From: Thioglobus_C sp964448305
GTDB lineage: Bacteria; Pseudomonadota; Gammaproteobacteria; PS1; Pseudothioglobaceae
Assembly (NCBI GenBank): GCA_964448305.1
Contig: CAYUWB010000010.1
Location: forward strand, 1 to 37,743
Length of the DNA stretch: 37,743 nt
Direction: 5' to 3'
A program made the position numbers and the translations under genes. Numbering within the stretch: position 1 is the stretch's first letter; each line of letters begins with the position of its first letter. The notes beneath the pieces were generated by a model. It was not told the DNA's origin. It worked only from the letters and a program-made list of their open reading frames with translations, and did not search any database. Of this stretch, positions 14,722 through 23,445 are shown in pieces.

Positions 14722-16827
14722 TTATTGAGCAATAGAAATCAAATGTAGGAGGATTTTCTGACCTTCTTTGTCACCTTGACGTGCCGAAGTGCTGGCCCAA
14801 AAATAAGCTGATTGGTAATTAGGTTCAACGCCAACGCCATTGATATACATCATTGCTAAAGAATTTTGGGATTGTGTTAGCCCTTGTTTGGCAGCTTCTT
14901 GCATCAACATAAAGGCTTTTCTGTTGTCTTTTGGTACCAAAGCGCCAATGCTAAATAAGGTGCTTAAGTTGTGCTGTGCAATTGGGTTGCCTTGTTTGGC
15001 GCTCATAACAAGCTTTTCAACATTGCCCATCACCTTGGTGTTATCAGCTAGTGAGCGAGCAATCTGATCTTTATTAGGAATGGCATTGGGTATTTCTTCT
15101 AAAAAAACAGGCTCATTAGAAATATTTTCTAATGATGACTGGATTTGTGCTGTTTCTAAATCGATGTCATTCGATTCAAGCACTTCGGTATTGTCACTAT
15201 TGGCTTTTTCTTCAGCAATTTTATCTGCTGTTAATTTCACTTCGGCTAATAACGATTTTGCAGGCGCATAATTTTGCTTAGCAGAGAGTTCTAGCCATTT
15301 CACCGCATCTTCTAACAACTGCTTTTGCTGGTAAAGATGGCCTAATTGAAATTGAGCAATAGAGTACCCACCCTCTGATGCTCTGTGTAGATAAACCTTG
15401 GCCAGAGTTTCGTCTTGGTTAACAATCTCACCTTGATTGTAAATTTTGTATAGTTGGTACTGTGCTAACGCGTGCTCTTGTACTGATAAATTGAGCAACA
15501 TTGACAGTGCTTTTTCTGAATCTTTATCAACGCCATCGCCTGTTAATAACAACAAGGCCAAGTGGTAACGTGCCTCTACATTGCCCTGATTGGCTGCTTT
15601 TTGATACCAATAAGCTTCTTGCTCAACATCTTTTTCAATGCCTTGACCCAGTTTATATCTAAGTGCCAATAAATACTGCGCTGGCGCATATCCGCCCTTG
15701 GCAGACTCTAACAACCACTGCGTTGCTTTTGTGTCATCTTTATCGACACCTTCTCCTCGTAAATAACGCAACGCTAAAGCGTGTTGTGCCGTAGCCAAAC
15801 CTTGACTAGCCGCTTCTTGATAAAGCTGTACTGCGCGACTAACATCTTGATCTACACCATCGCCTTTTGCATACAATTGTGCCAATTGATACTGCGCCTG
15901 AGGGTGATTCTGCTCAGCTGCTTTGTTATACCAATGCAGTGATTGAGATAAATCTTGCTTAACTTGGCTGCTTTGATGATAGATTTTTGCTGATAAGAAC
16001 TGTGCGTCAGCATCGCCTTTTTCAGCCACCATAAGCGCCCATTTAAGGGCTGATGCATCATCTTGATTAACCAAATAACCACGATTATACAAATCTGATA
16101 ATCGAGATTGGGATAGCGTAAAGCCTTGGTTGGCTGATTTTTGATACATAAGCAACGCTTGCATTGGCTTGCCTTCGCGCTCAAAGAAATCAGCCAAATA
16201 ATACTGCGCCTTAGCGTCTAATTGTATGGCAGCTTTTTCATACCAATGTTGTGCCAATCTTAAATCTTTTGTCGTGCCTAAACCCGCTTCATAGAGCTTG
16301 GCTAACTCTAGTTGTGCTGGTGCAAAACCTAGTTGAGCCGCCCTTTCATACCAGTAATGCGCTTGATCATAATCTACTCGAGTGCCTTCGCCTTGATGAT
16401 GCATTTTGGCTGCTTTATATTGCGCATCGACAAAATCTTGCCGGGCGGATTGTTCATACCAAATCAAAGCTTGTTTTAAATCCTGAGCAACCCCTGTGCC
16501 ATGGTAATAATCTTCAGCTAAGCTAAATTGAGCCGTGGCATAGCCTTGTTCAGCAACCTGAGTGTACCAATAAAACGCCAACTTCACATCTTGTTTAACG
16601 CTAATACCCTTATGGTACATATTGGCCAAACTAAATTGAGATCTAGCATCGCCACTTTTGGCAGTTTTTTTCAATTGAGTAAGAACCTGATTGGCAGACA
16701 GTGATTGCTCATCAACAGATTCTTCTAGGCGTTGCTTAACCGTATCATGCCCTTCTTTTGGCTGCAAAAGCTGCAAAGCTTGCGCGGGTAACGCTATAAA
16801 CAACAACAGTGAAATCAATTTAGCCAT
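14722..16827 (-). CDS. Large exported Sel1-repeat protein
   Basis: A signal peptide (MAKLISLLLFIALPAQA) is followed by roughly 15 or more Sel1-like repeats of about 36 residues (pattern A-LG-Y--G-GV--D---A--WY--AA-QG), from about residue 50 to 520. After a spacer rich in E, N and S (about 525-605), two or three more repeats close the 701-residue protein. Sel1 repeats form alpha-alpha superhelices that hold protein partners, often in envelope signalling, virulence or host contact. No catalytic domain is visible. It lies 3 nt after epmA and 5 nt before the YcgN-type gene. The repeated codon pattern explains the periodic look of the DNA here. Confidence 0.85.
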   Translation of the reverse strand: MAKLISLLLFIALPAQALQLLQPKEGHDTVKQRLEESVDEQSLSANQVLTQLKKTAKSGDARSQFSLANMYHKGISVKQDVKLAFYWYTQVAEQGYATAQFSLAEDYYHGTGVAQDLKQALIWYEQSARQDFVDAQYKAAKMHHQGEGTRVDYDQAHYWYERAAQLGFAPAQLELAKLYEAGLGTTKDLRLAQHWYEKAAIQLDAKAQYYLADFFEREGKPMQALLMYQKSANQGFTLSQSRLSDLYNRGYLVNQDDASALKWALMVAEKGDADAQFLSAKIYHQSSQVKQDLSQSLHWYNKAAEQNHPQAQYQLAQLYAKGDGVDQDVSRAVQLYQEAASQGLATAQHALALRYLRGEGVDKDDTKATQWLLESAKGGYAPAQYLLALRYKLGQGIEKDVEQEAYWYQKAANQGNVEARYHLALLLLTGDGVDKDSEKALSMLLNLSVQEHALAQYQLYKIYNQGEIVNQDETLAKVYLHRASEGGYSIAQFQLGHLYQQKQLLEDAVKWLELSAKQNYAPAKSLLAEVKLTADKIAEEKANSDNTEVLESNDIDLETAQIQSSLENISNEPVFLEEIPNAIPNKDQIARSLADNTKVMGNVEKLVMSAKQGNPIAQHNLSTLFSIGALVPKDNRKAFMLMQEAAKQGLTQSQNSLAMMYINGVGVEPNYQSAYFWASTSARQGDKEGQKILLHLISIAQ

Positions 16828-16830
16828 AAC

Positions 16831-17718
16831 TTATTTTAAATTAATTTGTGAGAATAATCGGCTCATTCCAATCGCCACACCAGCACATTTAGGTAATGAT
16901 GACTGAATGGCCTCCAAATAACCTTTATTCAAGTCAGGTGTGTGCTTTTTAAGCGTTTCGCGCTTTGCTGTTTCTTGCTCAAACACAGCCTTGTACTCAT
17001 CCGCATGGCGCAGTTCATCATAACCATTCGCGATTTCTATGCCGTTCATATACAACTCAAATCGATGTGCCACTCTGCCTTCCACTTTGGCTAAGGCGGA
17101 TTGACTAGCCGGATAATCAAAAATAAAGCACAAAGGAAAGGCTTGTAATTTTGGCTCAATCAGATGCGTAAAAAGTAGAATTTGCAAATCTTCAATCCAT
17201 TCAAAATCTGTTGTTAAGCCATGTGTCTTAGCAATAATTTTTAACGTCGAAAAATCAGTATTAAGAATATCGATATCTCCAAACTCAAGAAAAGCTTGTG
17301 CGTAAGACAACTTGGTCACTTGTGAATCAATGCCTACTGTTTTTAATAACCCAACCATGTCGTCCATCAGTTGATGAATATCAAAGCCTAGGCGATAGTA
17401 TTCCAATAGGGTAAATTCATTGGTATTTTGTGAGCCTTGTTCGTTGTCACGAAATACTGGACAGATTTGATAGATATCACCGCTACCCTTTGCCAAGAGT
17501 TTTTTCATTTCCAACTCTGGAGAAGTATGTAAATATTGGGTTTGCTCTAAACCGATATCTTGATTAAGTTTAACGCGCAACGAATCAATATAAACATCAG
17601 TTGCAGGGGTGCTAAGTAACGTAGGTGTTTGAACCTCTAGAACATTTTGATCGTTAAAAAATGCACGAATTTTTTGTAAAAAATCGTTGTATTCTTTAAG
17701 ATCTTCCTGCATATTCAT
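16831..17718 (-). CDS. epmA: Elongation factor P--beta-lysine ligase
   Basis: EpmA (PoxA/GenX/YjeA) is a truncated class II lysyl-tRNA-synthetase homologue that attaches (R)-beta-lysine to EF-P. It has the class II motifs QTPTLLSTPATD, YLHTSPELEMKKLLAKGSGDIYQICPVFRDNE (in segments), FTLLEYYR and a C-terminal GVAIGMSRL. It has no anticodon-binding domain, which separates it from LysS. I chose the ATG at 17718; an ATG at 17712 is equally possible, and a longer form from 17784 would overlap efp by 89 nt. The start lies inside the last codons of efp with no obvious binding site, indicating translational coupling to its own substrate protein. Confidence 0.93.
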   Translation of the reverse strand: MNMQEDLKEYNDFLQKIRAFFNDQNVLEVQTPTLLSTPATDVYIDSLRVKLNQDIGLEQTQYLHTSPELEMKKLLAKGSGDIYQICPVFRDNEQGSQNTNEFTLLEYYRLGFDIHQLMDDMVGLLKTVGIDSQVTKLSYAQAFLEFGDIDILNTDFSTLKIIAKTHGLTTDFEWIEDLQILLFTHLIEPKLQAFPLCFIFDYPASQSALAKVEGRVAHRFELYMNGIEIANGYDELRHADEYKAVFEQETAKRETLKKHTPDLNKGYLEAIQSSLPKCAGVAIGMSRLFSQINLK

Positions 17719-18259
17719 TGGTACGTGTATCAACTTTAATTTTCTCACCGATGCTAATGAATAGTGGTACTTGAACCACCACACCGGTGTTCATTGTAGC
17801 TGGTTTACCGCCCGTACCAGCAGTATCGCCTTTAAGGCCAGGGTCGGTGTCTACCACTTCAAGCATTACATGGTTAGGCGGCGTTACTGAGATCGGATTA
17901 TCATTCCAAAGGGTGACGACGCACATGTCTTGCTCTACCAAATAACCTCTTACATCGTCCATAGCATTATCATTAATCATATATTGATCAAAAGTATCTG
18001 GATCCATAAAACTCCATTCGCTGCCATCGTTGTATAGGTATTGCATATCCAATTCCATGACATCGGCACCCTCTAAAGATTCGCCTGATTTAAAAGTTTT
18101 TTCTAGGGTTTTCCCAGTAATTAAATCTTTTAATTTAACTTTATTAGAAGCTTGCCCTTTGCCGGGTTTTCTTATCTCATTACTAATAATTGAACAAGGA
18201 TTACCGTCTAGCATTAGTTTCAAGCCATTTTTAAATTGACTGGTAGAGTAATATGCCAT
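17696..18259 (-). CDS. efp: Elongation factor P
   Basis: EF-P enters the ribosomal E site and relieves stalling at polyproline stretches. The 187-residue protein has the three-beta-barrel length and the loop RKPGKGQA with K34, the residue beta-lysylated by EpmA in E. coli. The alternative arginine-type loop (EarP/rhamnose system) is not present. It is the first gene of the seven-gene minus-strand series and diverges from sucC over 52 nt. EpmB, the lysine 2,3-aminomutase that makes beta-lysine, is not in the window. Confidence 0.96.
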   Translation of the reverse strand: MAYYSTSQFKNGLKLMLDGNPCSIISNEIRKPGKGQASNKVKLKDLITGKTLEKTFKSGESLEGADVMELDMQYLYNDGSEWSFMDPDTFDQYMINDNAMDDVRGYLVEQDMCVVTLWNDNPISVTPPNHVMLEVVDTDPGLKGDTAGTGGKPATMNTGVVVQVPLFISIGEKIKVDTRTNEYAGRS

Positions 18260-18311
18260 TTTTTAACCTATTAAGTGTAAAATTCAAGCATCTTATTTTA
18301 CGCACTTTTTC

Positions 18312-19472
18312 ATGCACATACACGAATACCAAGCCAAATCTCTGTTTAGGCAATTCAATATTAAAACACCTGAAGCTGTGTTGATTGACAACGTGTCTCA
18401 AGCCAAAAACGCTTGTGCGTCGTTGGGTGGTGAACTTTGGGTTGTTAAAGCACAAGTACACGCTGGCGGGCGTGGCAAAGGTGGTGGTGTGATTTTATGT
18501 CATTCAATTAACGAAGTTGAAAGTGCTTGTCATCAATTGTTTGGTTCAAACTTAATCACACCGCAAACAGACGCCAAAGGTTTACCGATTAATCAGTTAT
18601 TGATTGAAGGCGGACAAAACATCGAACGTGAGCTTTATTTGGGTTTGTTGGTTGATCGTCAAACCCAAAAGATTACGGTTTTGGCTTCAACTGAAGGCGG
18701 CATGGATATTGAAAAAGTGGCTGCTGAAACGCCCGATAAAATCATTAAATTTGGCGTTGACCCGCTAGGCAACCTAACCTCTACAGATTGCCTTGCAATT
18801 GCTGAACAGCTTAACCTTGAGGGCGAACTGGCCAAACAATTTAGTGATGCGTTAATTGGTCTATATGTGATTTTCACCACTAAAGACGTAAGCTTAATTG
18901 AAATCAACCCGCTGATTACCACAGCAGAAAACAACTTATTAGCACTCGATGGCAAGATTGACTTTGACGATAACGCTTTGTATCGCCACGAAGACATTCT
19001 TGAACTGCGTGACATATCTCAAGAAGACGAGAAAGAAAATGAAGCCAGTGAATATCAGCTTAACTACATCTCACTCGATGGCACAATTGGTTGTATGGTG
19101 AATGGCGCAGGCTTGGCCATGGCCACCATGGATCTGATTGAACACCATGGCGGCTCACCAGCTAACTTTCTAGATGTGGGTGGTGGTACCACGGCCGAGC
19201 GTGTTGCTAAAGCTTTTGAACTAATCCAAACTGAAGATAATGTTAAAGGTATTTTGGTGAACATTTTTGGTGGCATTGTCCGTTGTGATTTGATTGCCGA
19301 AGGTATTTTGCAAGCGATTGAAAAGGTCGGGTCAAACCTACCAATTGTTGTAAGGCTTGAAGGCACTAACGCCCCAGCAGGATTAAAGCTTTTAGATGAT
19401 TCTGACTGCGATATTCACACCGAAGCAGATTTGACTCAAGCAGCGATTAAAATTGTGGAGTTGTCGGCATGA
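18312..19472 (+). CDS. sucC: Succinyl-CoA synthetase, beta subunit
   Basis: This subunit carries the nucleotide-binding ATP-grasp domain of the TCA-cycle enzyme that interconverts succinyl-CoA and succinate with ADP or GDP phosphorylation. The 386 residues begin MHIHEYQAKSLF and include VKAQVHAGGRGKGGGV, EINPL and the C-terminal GGIVRCDLIAEGI. Its stop overlaps the sucD start by 4 nt (ATGA), so the subunits are coupled. The sucA and sucB genes often found upstream are absent; the divergent neighbour is efp. Confidence 0.97.
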   Translation: MHIHEYQAKSLFRQFNIKTPEAVLIDNVSQAKNACASLGGELWVVKAQVHAGGRGKGGGVILCHSINEVESACHQLFGSNLITPQTDAKGLPINQLLIEGGQNIERELYLGLLVDRQTQKITVLASTEGGMDIEKVAAETPDKIIKFGVDPLGNLTSTDCLAIAEQLNLEGELAKQFSDALIGLYVIFTTKDVSLIEINPLITTAENNLLALDGKIDFDDNALYRHEDILELRDISQEDEKENEASEYQLNYISLDGTIGCMVNGAGLAMATMDLIEHHGGSPANFLDVGGGTTAERVAKAFELIQTEDNVKGILVNIFGGIVRCDLIAEGILQAIEKVGSNLPIVVRLEGTNAPAGLKLLDDSDCDIHTEADLTQAAIKIVELSA

Positions 19473-20338
19473 GTGTACTTATTAACAAAGATACTAAAGT
19501 AATCACCCAAGGCTTTACTGGAAAGCAAGGCACGTTCCACTCTGAGCAGTCAATTGCCTATGGCACGCAATTTGTTGGCGGTGTCACACCTGGCAAAGGT
19601 GGTCAAACACATCTAGACTTACCTGTGTTTAACTCGGTAAAAGAATCAATGAACGAAACCGGTGCAAACGCTACCATGATTTACGTGCCGCCACGTTTTG
19701 CCTACGCTTCAATCATTGAAGCGATTGAAGCACAGATGCCGGTAATTGCTTGTATTACTGAAGGCATACCAGTACAGGATATGCTTAAAATTAAAGCGAT
19801 TTTAAAAGATTCAGATTCAACCCTAATTGGCCCTAACTGCCCTGGTGTCATCACCCCTGATGAATGCAAACTCGGCATTATGCCCGGCAATATTCACCAA
19901 GCTGGTAGCGTCGGTGTAGTTTCTCGTTCGGGCACTTTAACTTATGAGGCCGTACACCAAACCACACAAGCAGGACTTGGGCAAAGTACTTGTATTGGCA
20001 TTGGTGGTGACCCAATACAGGGTATGAATTTTATTGATTGTTTGGAACTGTTTGAAGCTGACGACCAAACCAAATCTATCATTATGGTGGGTGAAATTGG
20101 TGGTTCAGCTGAGGAAGAAGCGGCAGAATTTATTAAGAGCAATGTTTCAAAACCGGTTGTCTCTTACATTGCCGGACTGACTGCACCAAAAGGCAAACGT
20201 ATGGGGCATGCCGGCGCGGTCATTAGTGGTGGCTCAGGTAAAGCAGAAGATAAAATTAAAGCATTGGAAGTGGCAGGTGTTGCTATATCGCCAACCCCTG
20301 CCACCATGGGGTCAACTTTGTTAGAAATTTTAAAATAA
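19469..20338 (+). CDS. sucD: Succinyl-CoA synthetase, alpha subunit
   Basis: The alpha subunit binds CoA and carries the phosphorylated histidine. The 289 residues contain QGFTGKQGTFHSEQSI and GPNCPGVITPDECKLGIMPG, with the active-site region ending in GHAGAVISGG, where the catalytic histidine sits. Length and motifs are normal. A small GC-rich hairpin follows the stop. Confidence 0.97.
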   Translation: MSVLINKDTKVITQGFTGKQGTFHSEQSIAYGTQFVGGVTPGKGGQTHLDLPVFNSVKESMNETGANATMIYVPPRFAYASIIEAIEAQMPVIACITEGIPVQDMLKIKAILKDSDSTLIGPNCPGVITPDECKLGIMPGNIHQAGSVGVVSRSGTLTYEAVHQTTQAGLGQSTCIGIGGDPIQGMNFIDCLELFEADDQTKSIIMVGEIGGSAEEEAAEFIKSNVSKPVVSYIAGLTAPKGKRMGHAGAVISGGSGKAEDKIKALEVAGVAISPTPATMGSTLLEILK

Positions 20339-20348
20339 TAAATACTGA

Positions 20349-20365
20349 GGAAGGCAAAGCCTTCC
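20349..20365 (+). promoter_or_regulatory. Stem-loop between sucD and the next gene
   Basis: GGAAGGC, loop AAA, GCCTTCC is a perfect 7-bp hairpin 10 nt after the sucD stop and 12 nt before the next ATG. No T run follows, so it is not a standard terminator. It could protect the sucCD mRNA end or mask the only purine-rich binding-site candidate (GAGGAAGG) of the downstream gene, lowering its translation. That role is inference. Confidence 0.4.
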
Positions 20366-20377
20366 CCACTTATCACT

Positions 20378-21145
20378 ATGAAAAAACCGATTGTTGTATT
20401 AGGTATTGGCGAATTAGGCAGTGTTTTTGCCCGTGCTTTTTTAAAAAATAACCATCCCGTTTATCCGATTACCCGGGCAACAGATATTGATGAGTTAAAG
20501 AACAATATCGATCCTGAATTGATCTTGGTTTGTACTGCTGAAGGTGATTTACAATCTGCATTATCTTCTATCCCTTCTGCCTGGAAAGACCGTGTGGCAA
20601 TGATGCAAAACGAGCTGCTACCTCGTGATTGGGAAGCGCATAACTTTACAAATCCTACTGTCATTTCAGTGTGGTTTGAAAAGAAAAAAGGCATGGATTC
20701 TAAAGTACTGATACCCTCACCTGCTTATGGTTCTAAAGCAAAAATCCTAACTGATTCGCTTGCACTCATTGATATTCCCGCTCATGTGGTAGCAGATGAC
20801 GATGCATTGCTTTTTGAGTTGGTGTTAAAAAATCTATATATCTTAACCACTAACATTGCAGGCTTGGCAATTGAGCCTGGCGCCAATGTTGATGATCTTC
20901 GCAACAATCACCTAGATCTTATGCGTAATGTATCAAAAGATGTATTAACCTTACAAACTCAACTAACTGGACAATCTTTTGATGAACATCAACTTGAGCA
21001 AGGCATGATTAAAGCCTTTGAAGGCGATTTGGCGCATGGATGTATGGGTCGATCTGCCCCTGCAAGACTTGATAGAGCATTAGAGTTAGCAAATGAATTT
21101 GGCGTTGAATTGCCAACCCTACAAAAGATTAAAGACGGTATTTAA
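20378..21145 (+). CDS. Rossmann-fold NAD(P)-binding protein, ketopantoate-reductase-like N terminus
   Basis: The 255-residue protein begins with a dinucleotide-binding fold (VVLGIGELGSVFARAF, GxGxxG at about 9-14). A helical second half then resembles the C-terminal domain of 6-phosphogluconate-dehydrogenase-like or ketopantoate reductase (PanE/ApbA) proteins. The catalytic lysine region of true PanE is not obvious, and sequence such as HGCMGRSAPARLDRALELANEFGVELP is only loosely similar. I would not call it PanE. It follows sucD by about 40 nt, and its stop overlaps that of the convergent thioredoxin-like gene by 4 nt. Confidence 0.6.
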   Translation: MKKPIVVLGIGELGSVFARAFLKNNHPVYPITRATDIDELKNNIDPELILVCTAEGDLQSALSSIPSAWKDRVAMMQNELLPRDWEAHNFTNPTVISVWFEKKKGMDSKVLIPSPAYGSKAKILTDSLALIDIPAHVVADDDALLFELVLKNLYILTTNIAGLAIEPGANVDDLRNNHLDLMRNVSKDVLTLQTQLTGQSFDEHQLEQGMIKAFEGDLAHGCMGRSAPARLDRALELANEFGVELPTLQKIKDGI

Positions 21146-21471
21146 CCATTCATTTTTGCATAAGTTTTTTCTATCTCTTGCTCGAGTGCCAATAAAGAAA
21201 AACCACGCACCTCTTCAATAAATTTTTGCCCCATAAAAAACACTTGTACCACGGGTAGTGAAAACACGCCGTGTTGTGCGCAAATCTCTTGCATTTGCTC
21301 GCAATCGATATAAACCATTTCCAGGTCTGGAAATTTAGCTGAAAAATTATCAAAAATCTGAGGCTTGATGGTTTGACACACGCCACAATGCGCACCACCA
21401 AACAAAATCAATACCGCATCTTTTTCACGCTTAAGACCATCTAATTGATCTTGGCTTTCTAACTGATTCAT
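21142..21471 (-). CDS. Thioredoxin-like protein with CGVC active site
   Basis: This cytoplasmic protein of 109 residues has a thioredoxin fold: FGGAHCGVCQTIKP places the redox pair at C29 and C32, and SLPVVQVFFMG holds the expected cis-proline. The CGVC motif differs from classical CGPC, and there is no signal peptide. It could reduce or monitor disulfides, but partners are unknown. The start (binding site AGGAG) overlaps the HIT gene end by 4 nt. Its stop overlaps that of the convergent Rossmann gene. It is the last gene of the ftsH-to-thioredoxin series. Confidence 0.82.
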   Translation of the reverse strand: MNQLESQDQLDGLKREKDAVLILFGGAHCGVCQTIKPQIFDNFSAKFPDLEMVYIDCEQMQEICAQHGVFSLPVVQVFFMGQKFIEEVRGFSLLALEQEIEKTYAKMNG

Positions 21472-21824
21472 AGTTGCTCTCCTAGTTGAGTAAAGAATAC
21501 CTCAAAACTGGGCAGATCTAATTGTGATTCTCTTTGTTTTGCTCCCCACATCGGCTCAGGAAAATAACTATCATTCTCAAAACGTGCCATCACATGCCAA
21601 TGAACCTGCGGCAATAGGTTGCCAAATGATGCGATATTGATCTTATCTGCCTTGAAATAACTTAACATTAACTTTTCGGTTATATCGATAATTCTAAAAA
21701 TTTCTGCTTTTTCTTCCTTGCTACATTCGCTAAATTCTTTAATATTACGCTTGGTAAAAACCTTAACCCAAGGAATTTCACTGGTCTCAATTTCAACGCT
21801 CACTAACTCATTTTCATAAATCAT
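21468..21824 (-). CDS. HIT-family protein
   Basis: The 118-residue protein carries the histidine-triad signature in the form LLPQVHWHVMARF. The first histidine of the usual HxHxH pattern is glutamine, a variant found in a subgroup of HIT proteins, and the catalytic and following histidines are kept. Family members hydrolyse nucleoside phosphoramidates or dinucleoside polyphosphates; the substrate here is unknown. It overlaps queA and the thioredoxin-like gene by 4 nt at each end, so all three are translationally coupled. Confidence 0.85.
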   Translation of the reverse strand: MIYENELVSVEIETSEIPWVKVFTKRNIKEFSECSKEEKAEIFRIIDITEKLMLSYFKADKINIASFGNLLPQVHWHVMARFENDSYFPEPMWGAKQRESQLDLPSFEVFFTQLGEQL

Positions 21825-22837
21825 GTTGTTTTCTCCAAGAGCATAGCATCACCATAAGAGAAAAATCGATATTTTTCTTGGATTGCGTGTTGGTAAATCT
21901 CCATCATTCGCTCTCGACCAATAAAAGCACTGACCAGCATTAGCAATGAGGATTTTGGTAAATGGAAATTAGTAATTAGCATATCTACAATTTTAAACTC
22001 ATACCCAGGGTAAATAAAAATATCAGTTTCTTCTTTAGTGGCCTTGAGTGCACCACTTTTAGCGGCTGACTCTATTGATCGAACCGCTGTGGTACCTACT
22101 GCTATGATGCGCCCGCCATTTTCCTTGGTTTGGTTGATTTGATCTACGGTTGTTTGATTGATCTCAAAATATTCACTATGCATTTTGTGTTCTGTTATCT
22201 CATCAACCTTAACTGGTTGAAAAGTACCTGCGCCCACATGCAAAGTAACAAAACAATGGTTAATGCCTTTTTCTTCTAAAGATGCAAGCAAATCATCATC
22301 AAAATGCAGGCCTGCTGTAGGTGCTGCGACCGCTCCCTCATGCCTGGCAAATACCGTTTGATAGCGTTCTAGATCAGCCTGATCATCACTACGCTCAATA
22401 TAAGGCGGCAAAGGAATATGGCCAACATTATCAAGTAAATCAAGCAACGAATCAGTTTCAAAATCTAGTGTATAAAAACCATTTTCTTTACTAATAATTT
22501 GCGCTTTATCGCCATTTTCAAGGGTGATAAAACTGTCAATTTTTGGCGCTCTTGAGGCCTTTACCATGGCCAGCACTTGGCGATCATTCAATAGGCGCTC
22601 AATCATAATTTCCACCTTGCCACCCGAGGCCTTATGCCCAAACAAGCGTGCTGGGATAACTCGAGTGTTATTCATTACCAGCAAATCACCTGGTTTAATA
22701 AATGACGCTATATTATGGAAAAATGAATCGATAATAGTCGATTGAGGCACTAAAAGACGTGAATCTGTTCTATTTTCTGGTGGATTCTGAGCGATCAGTG
22801 ACTTCGGTAGTTCGAAGTCAAAATCACTAAGTCTCAT
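21821..22837 (-). CDS. queA: S-adenosylmethionine:tRNA ribosyltransferase-isomerase
   Basis: QueA transfers and rearranges the ribosyl moiety of S-adenosylmethionine onto 7-aminomethyl-7-deazaguanine in tRNA, making epoxyqueuosine. The 338 residues begin MRLSDFDFELPKSLIAQ and contain the conserved APTAGLHF, THLHVGAGTF-like CFVTLHVGAGTFQPV and TNFHLPKSSLLMLVSAF segments. The length is near the E. coli value (356). It starts 2 nt after rnfG, at the place where rnfE is usually found. tgt is not in view. Confidence 0.96.
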   Translation of the reverse strand: MRLSDFDFELPKSLIAQNPPENRTDSRLLVPQSTIIDSFFHNIASFIKPGDLLVMNNTRVIPARLFGHKASGGKVEIMIERLLNDRQVLAMVKASRAPKIDSFITLENGDKAQIISKENGFYTLDFETDSLLDLLDNVGHIPLPPYIERSDDQADLERYQTVFARHEGAVAAPTAGLHFDDDLLASLEEKGINHCFVTLHVGAGTFQPVKVDEITEHKMHSEYFEINQTTVDQINQTKENGGRIIAVGTTAVRSIESAAKSGALKATKEETDIFIYPGYEFKIVDMLITNFHLPKSSLLMLVSAFIGRERMMEIYQHAIQEKYRFFSYGDAMLLEKTT

Positions 22838-22839
22838 GG

Positions 22840-23445
22840 TTACTTTTTATTTTTCAGCAAGCCTTGCTTGCTGAAAAACTCTAGAACTTGATAAGTGGCA
22901 GTAACAATTGCTCTCGGTGTAATCGTTGCACCAGTAAATGAGTCAAACACACCGCCATCACGTTTTACCTTCCAGTCACTCTGACTAGGGTTTGATAAGG
23001 ACAAGCCAGTAAATTGTTTAATCCAGTCTGATTTTCTGGTTTCAATTTTGTCACCCAAACCTGGTGTTTCTTTGTGTGTGACAACCCTAACACCGAGTAA
23101 CTGACGTTTAATATCAAACCCAGTTAGTAAGCGGATGTTGCCGTTATAACCATTAGGGTAAGTATGTTCAACCAAATAAGCAAATGTCTTTTTTTGTCGC
23201 TTGGCAGGGTAAATACTCACTTTTTGTTGCAAGCCATGCAGCTTTATCTCTTTTGAAAACTTATCTTGCAAAATATTGTTATCATAACCTGATACCAATT
23301 CACCAAGGCGCTTAATCAATAACTGATCTTCATTGTATTTAATTTTTTCCTTGGTGGTGTCTTGCGTTAGTGCCACAAAAAATACACTGATCGCGGTGAA
23401 GATAAACAATAAGGCGCCAGCCTTTAAAATAGGATTTAATGTCAT
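22840..23445 (-). CDS. rnfG: Rnf complex subunit G (FMN-binding)
   Basis: RnfG is the membrane-anchored subunit carrying a covalently bound FMN on the outer side, part of the ion-translocating ferredoxin:NAD+ oxidoreductase (Rsx in E. coli). An N-terminal membrane helix (LKAGALLFIFTAISVFFVAL) is followed by an FMN-binding domain with FDSFTGATITPRAIV; the threonine in TGAT is the expected flavinylation site. The 201-residue length is typical. Its ATG overlaps the rnfD stop by 4 nt. It is the last rnf gene here. Confidence 0.94.
   Translation of the reverse strand: MTLNPILKAGALLFIFTAISVFFVALTQDTTKEKIKYNEDQLLIKRLGELVSGYDNNILQDKFSKEIKLHGLQQKVSIYPAKRQKKTFAYLVEHTYPNGYNGNIRLLTGFDIKRQLLGVRVVTHKETPGLGDKIETRKSDWIKQFTGLSLSNPSQSDWKVKRDGGVFDSFTGATITPRAIVTATYQVLEFFSKQGLLKNKK

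Noticed and set aside
14722..16700. Periodic DNA similarity suggesting a tandem repeat or CRISPR-like array.
   Set aside because: The period of about 108 nt matches the 36-residue Sel1 protein repeat, the copies are diverged, and there are no identical repeats with unique spacers.
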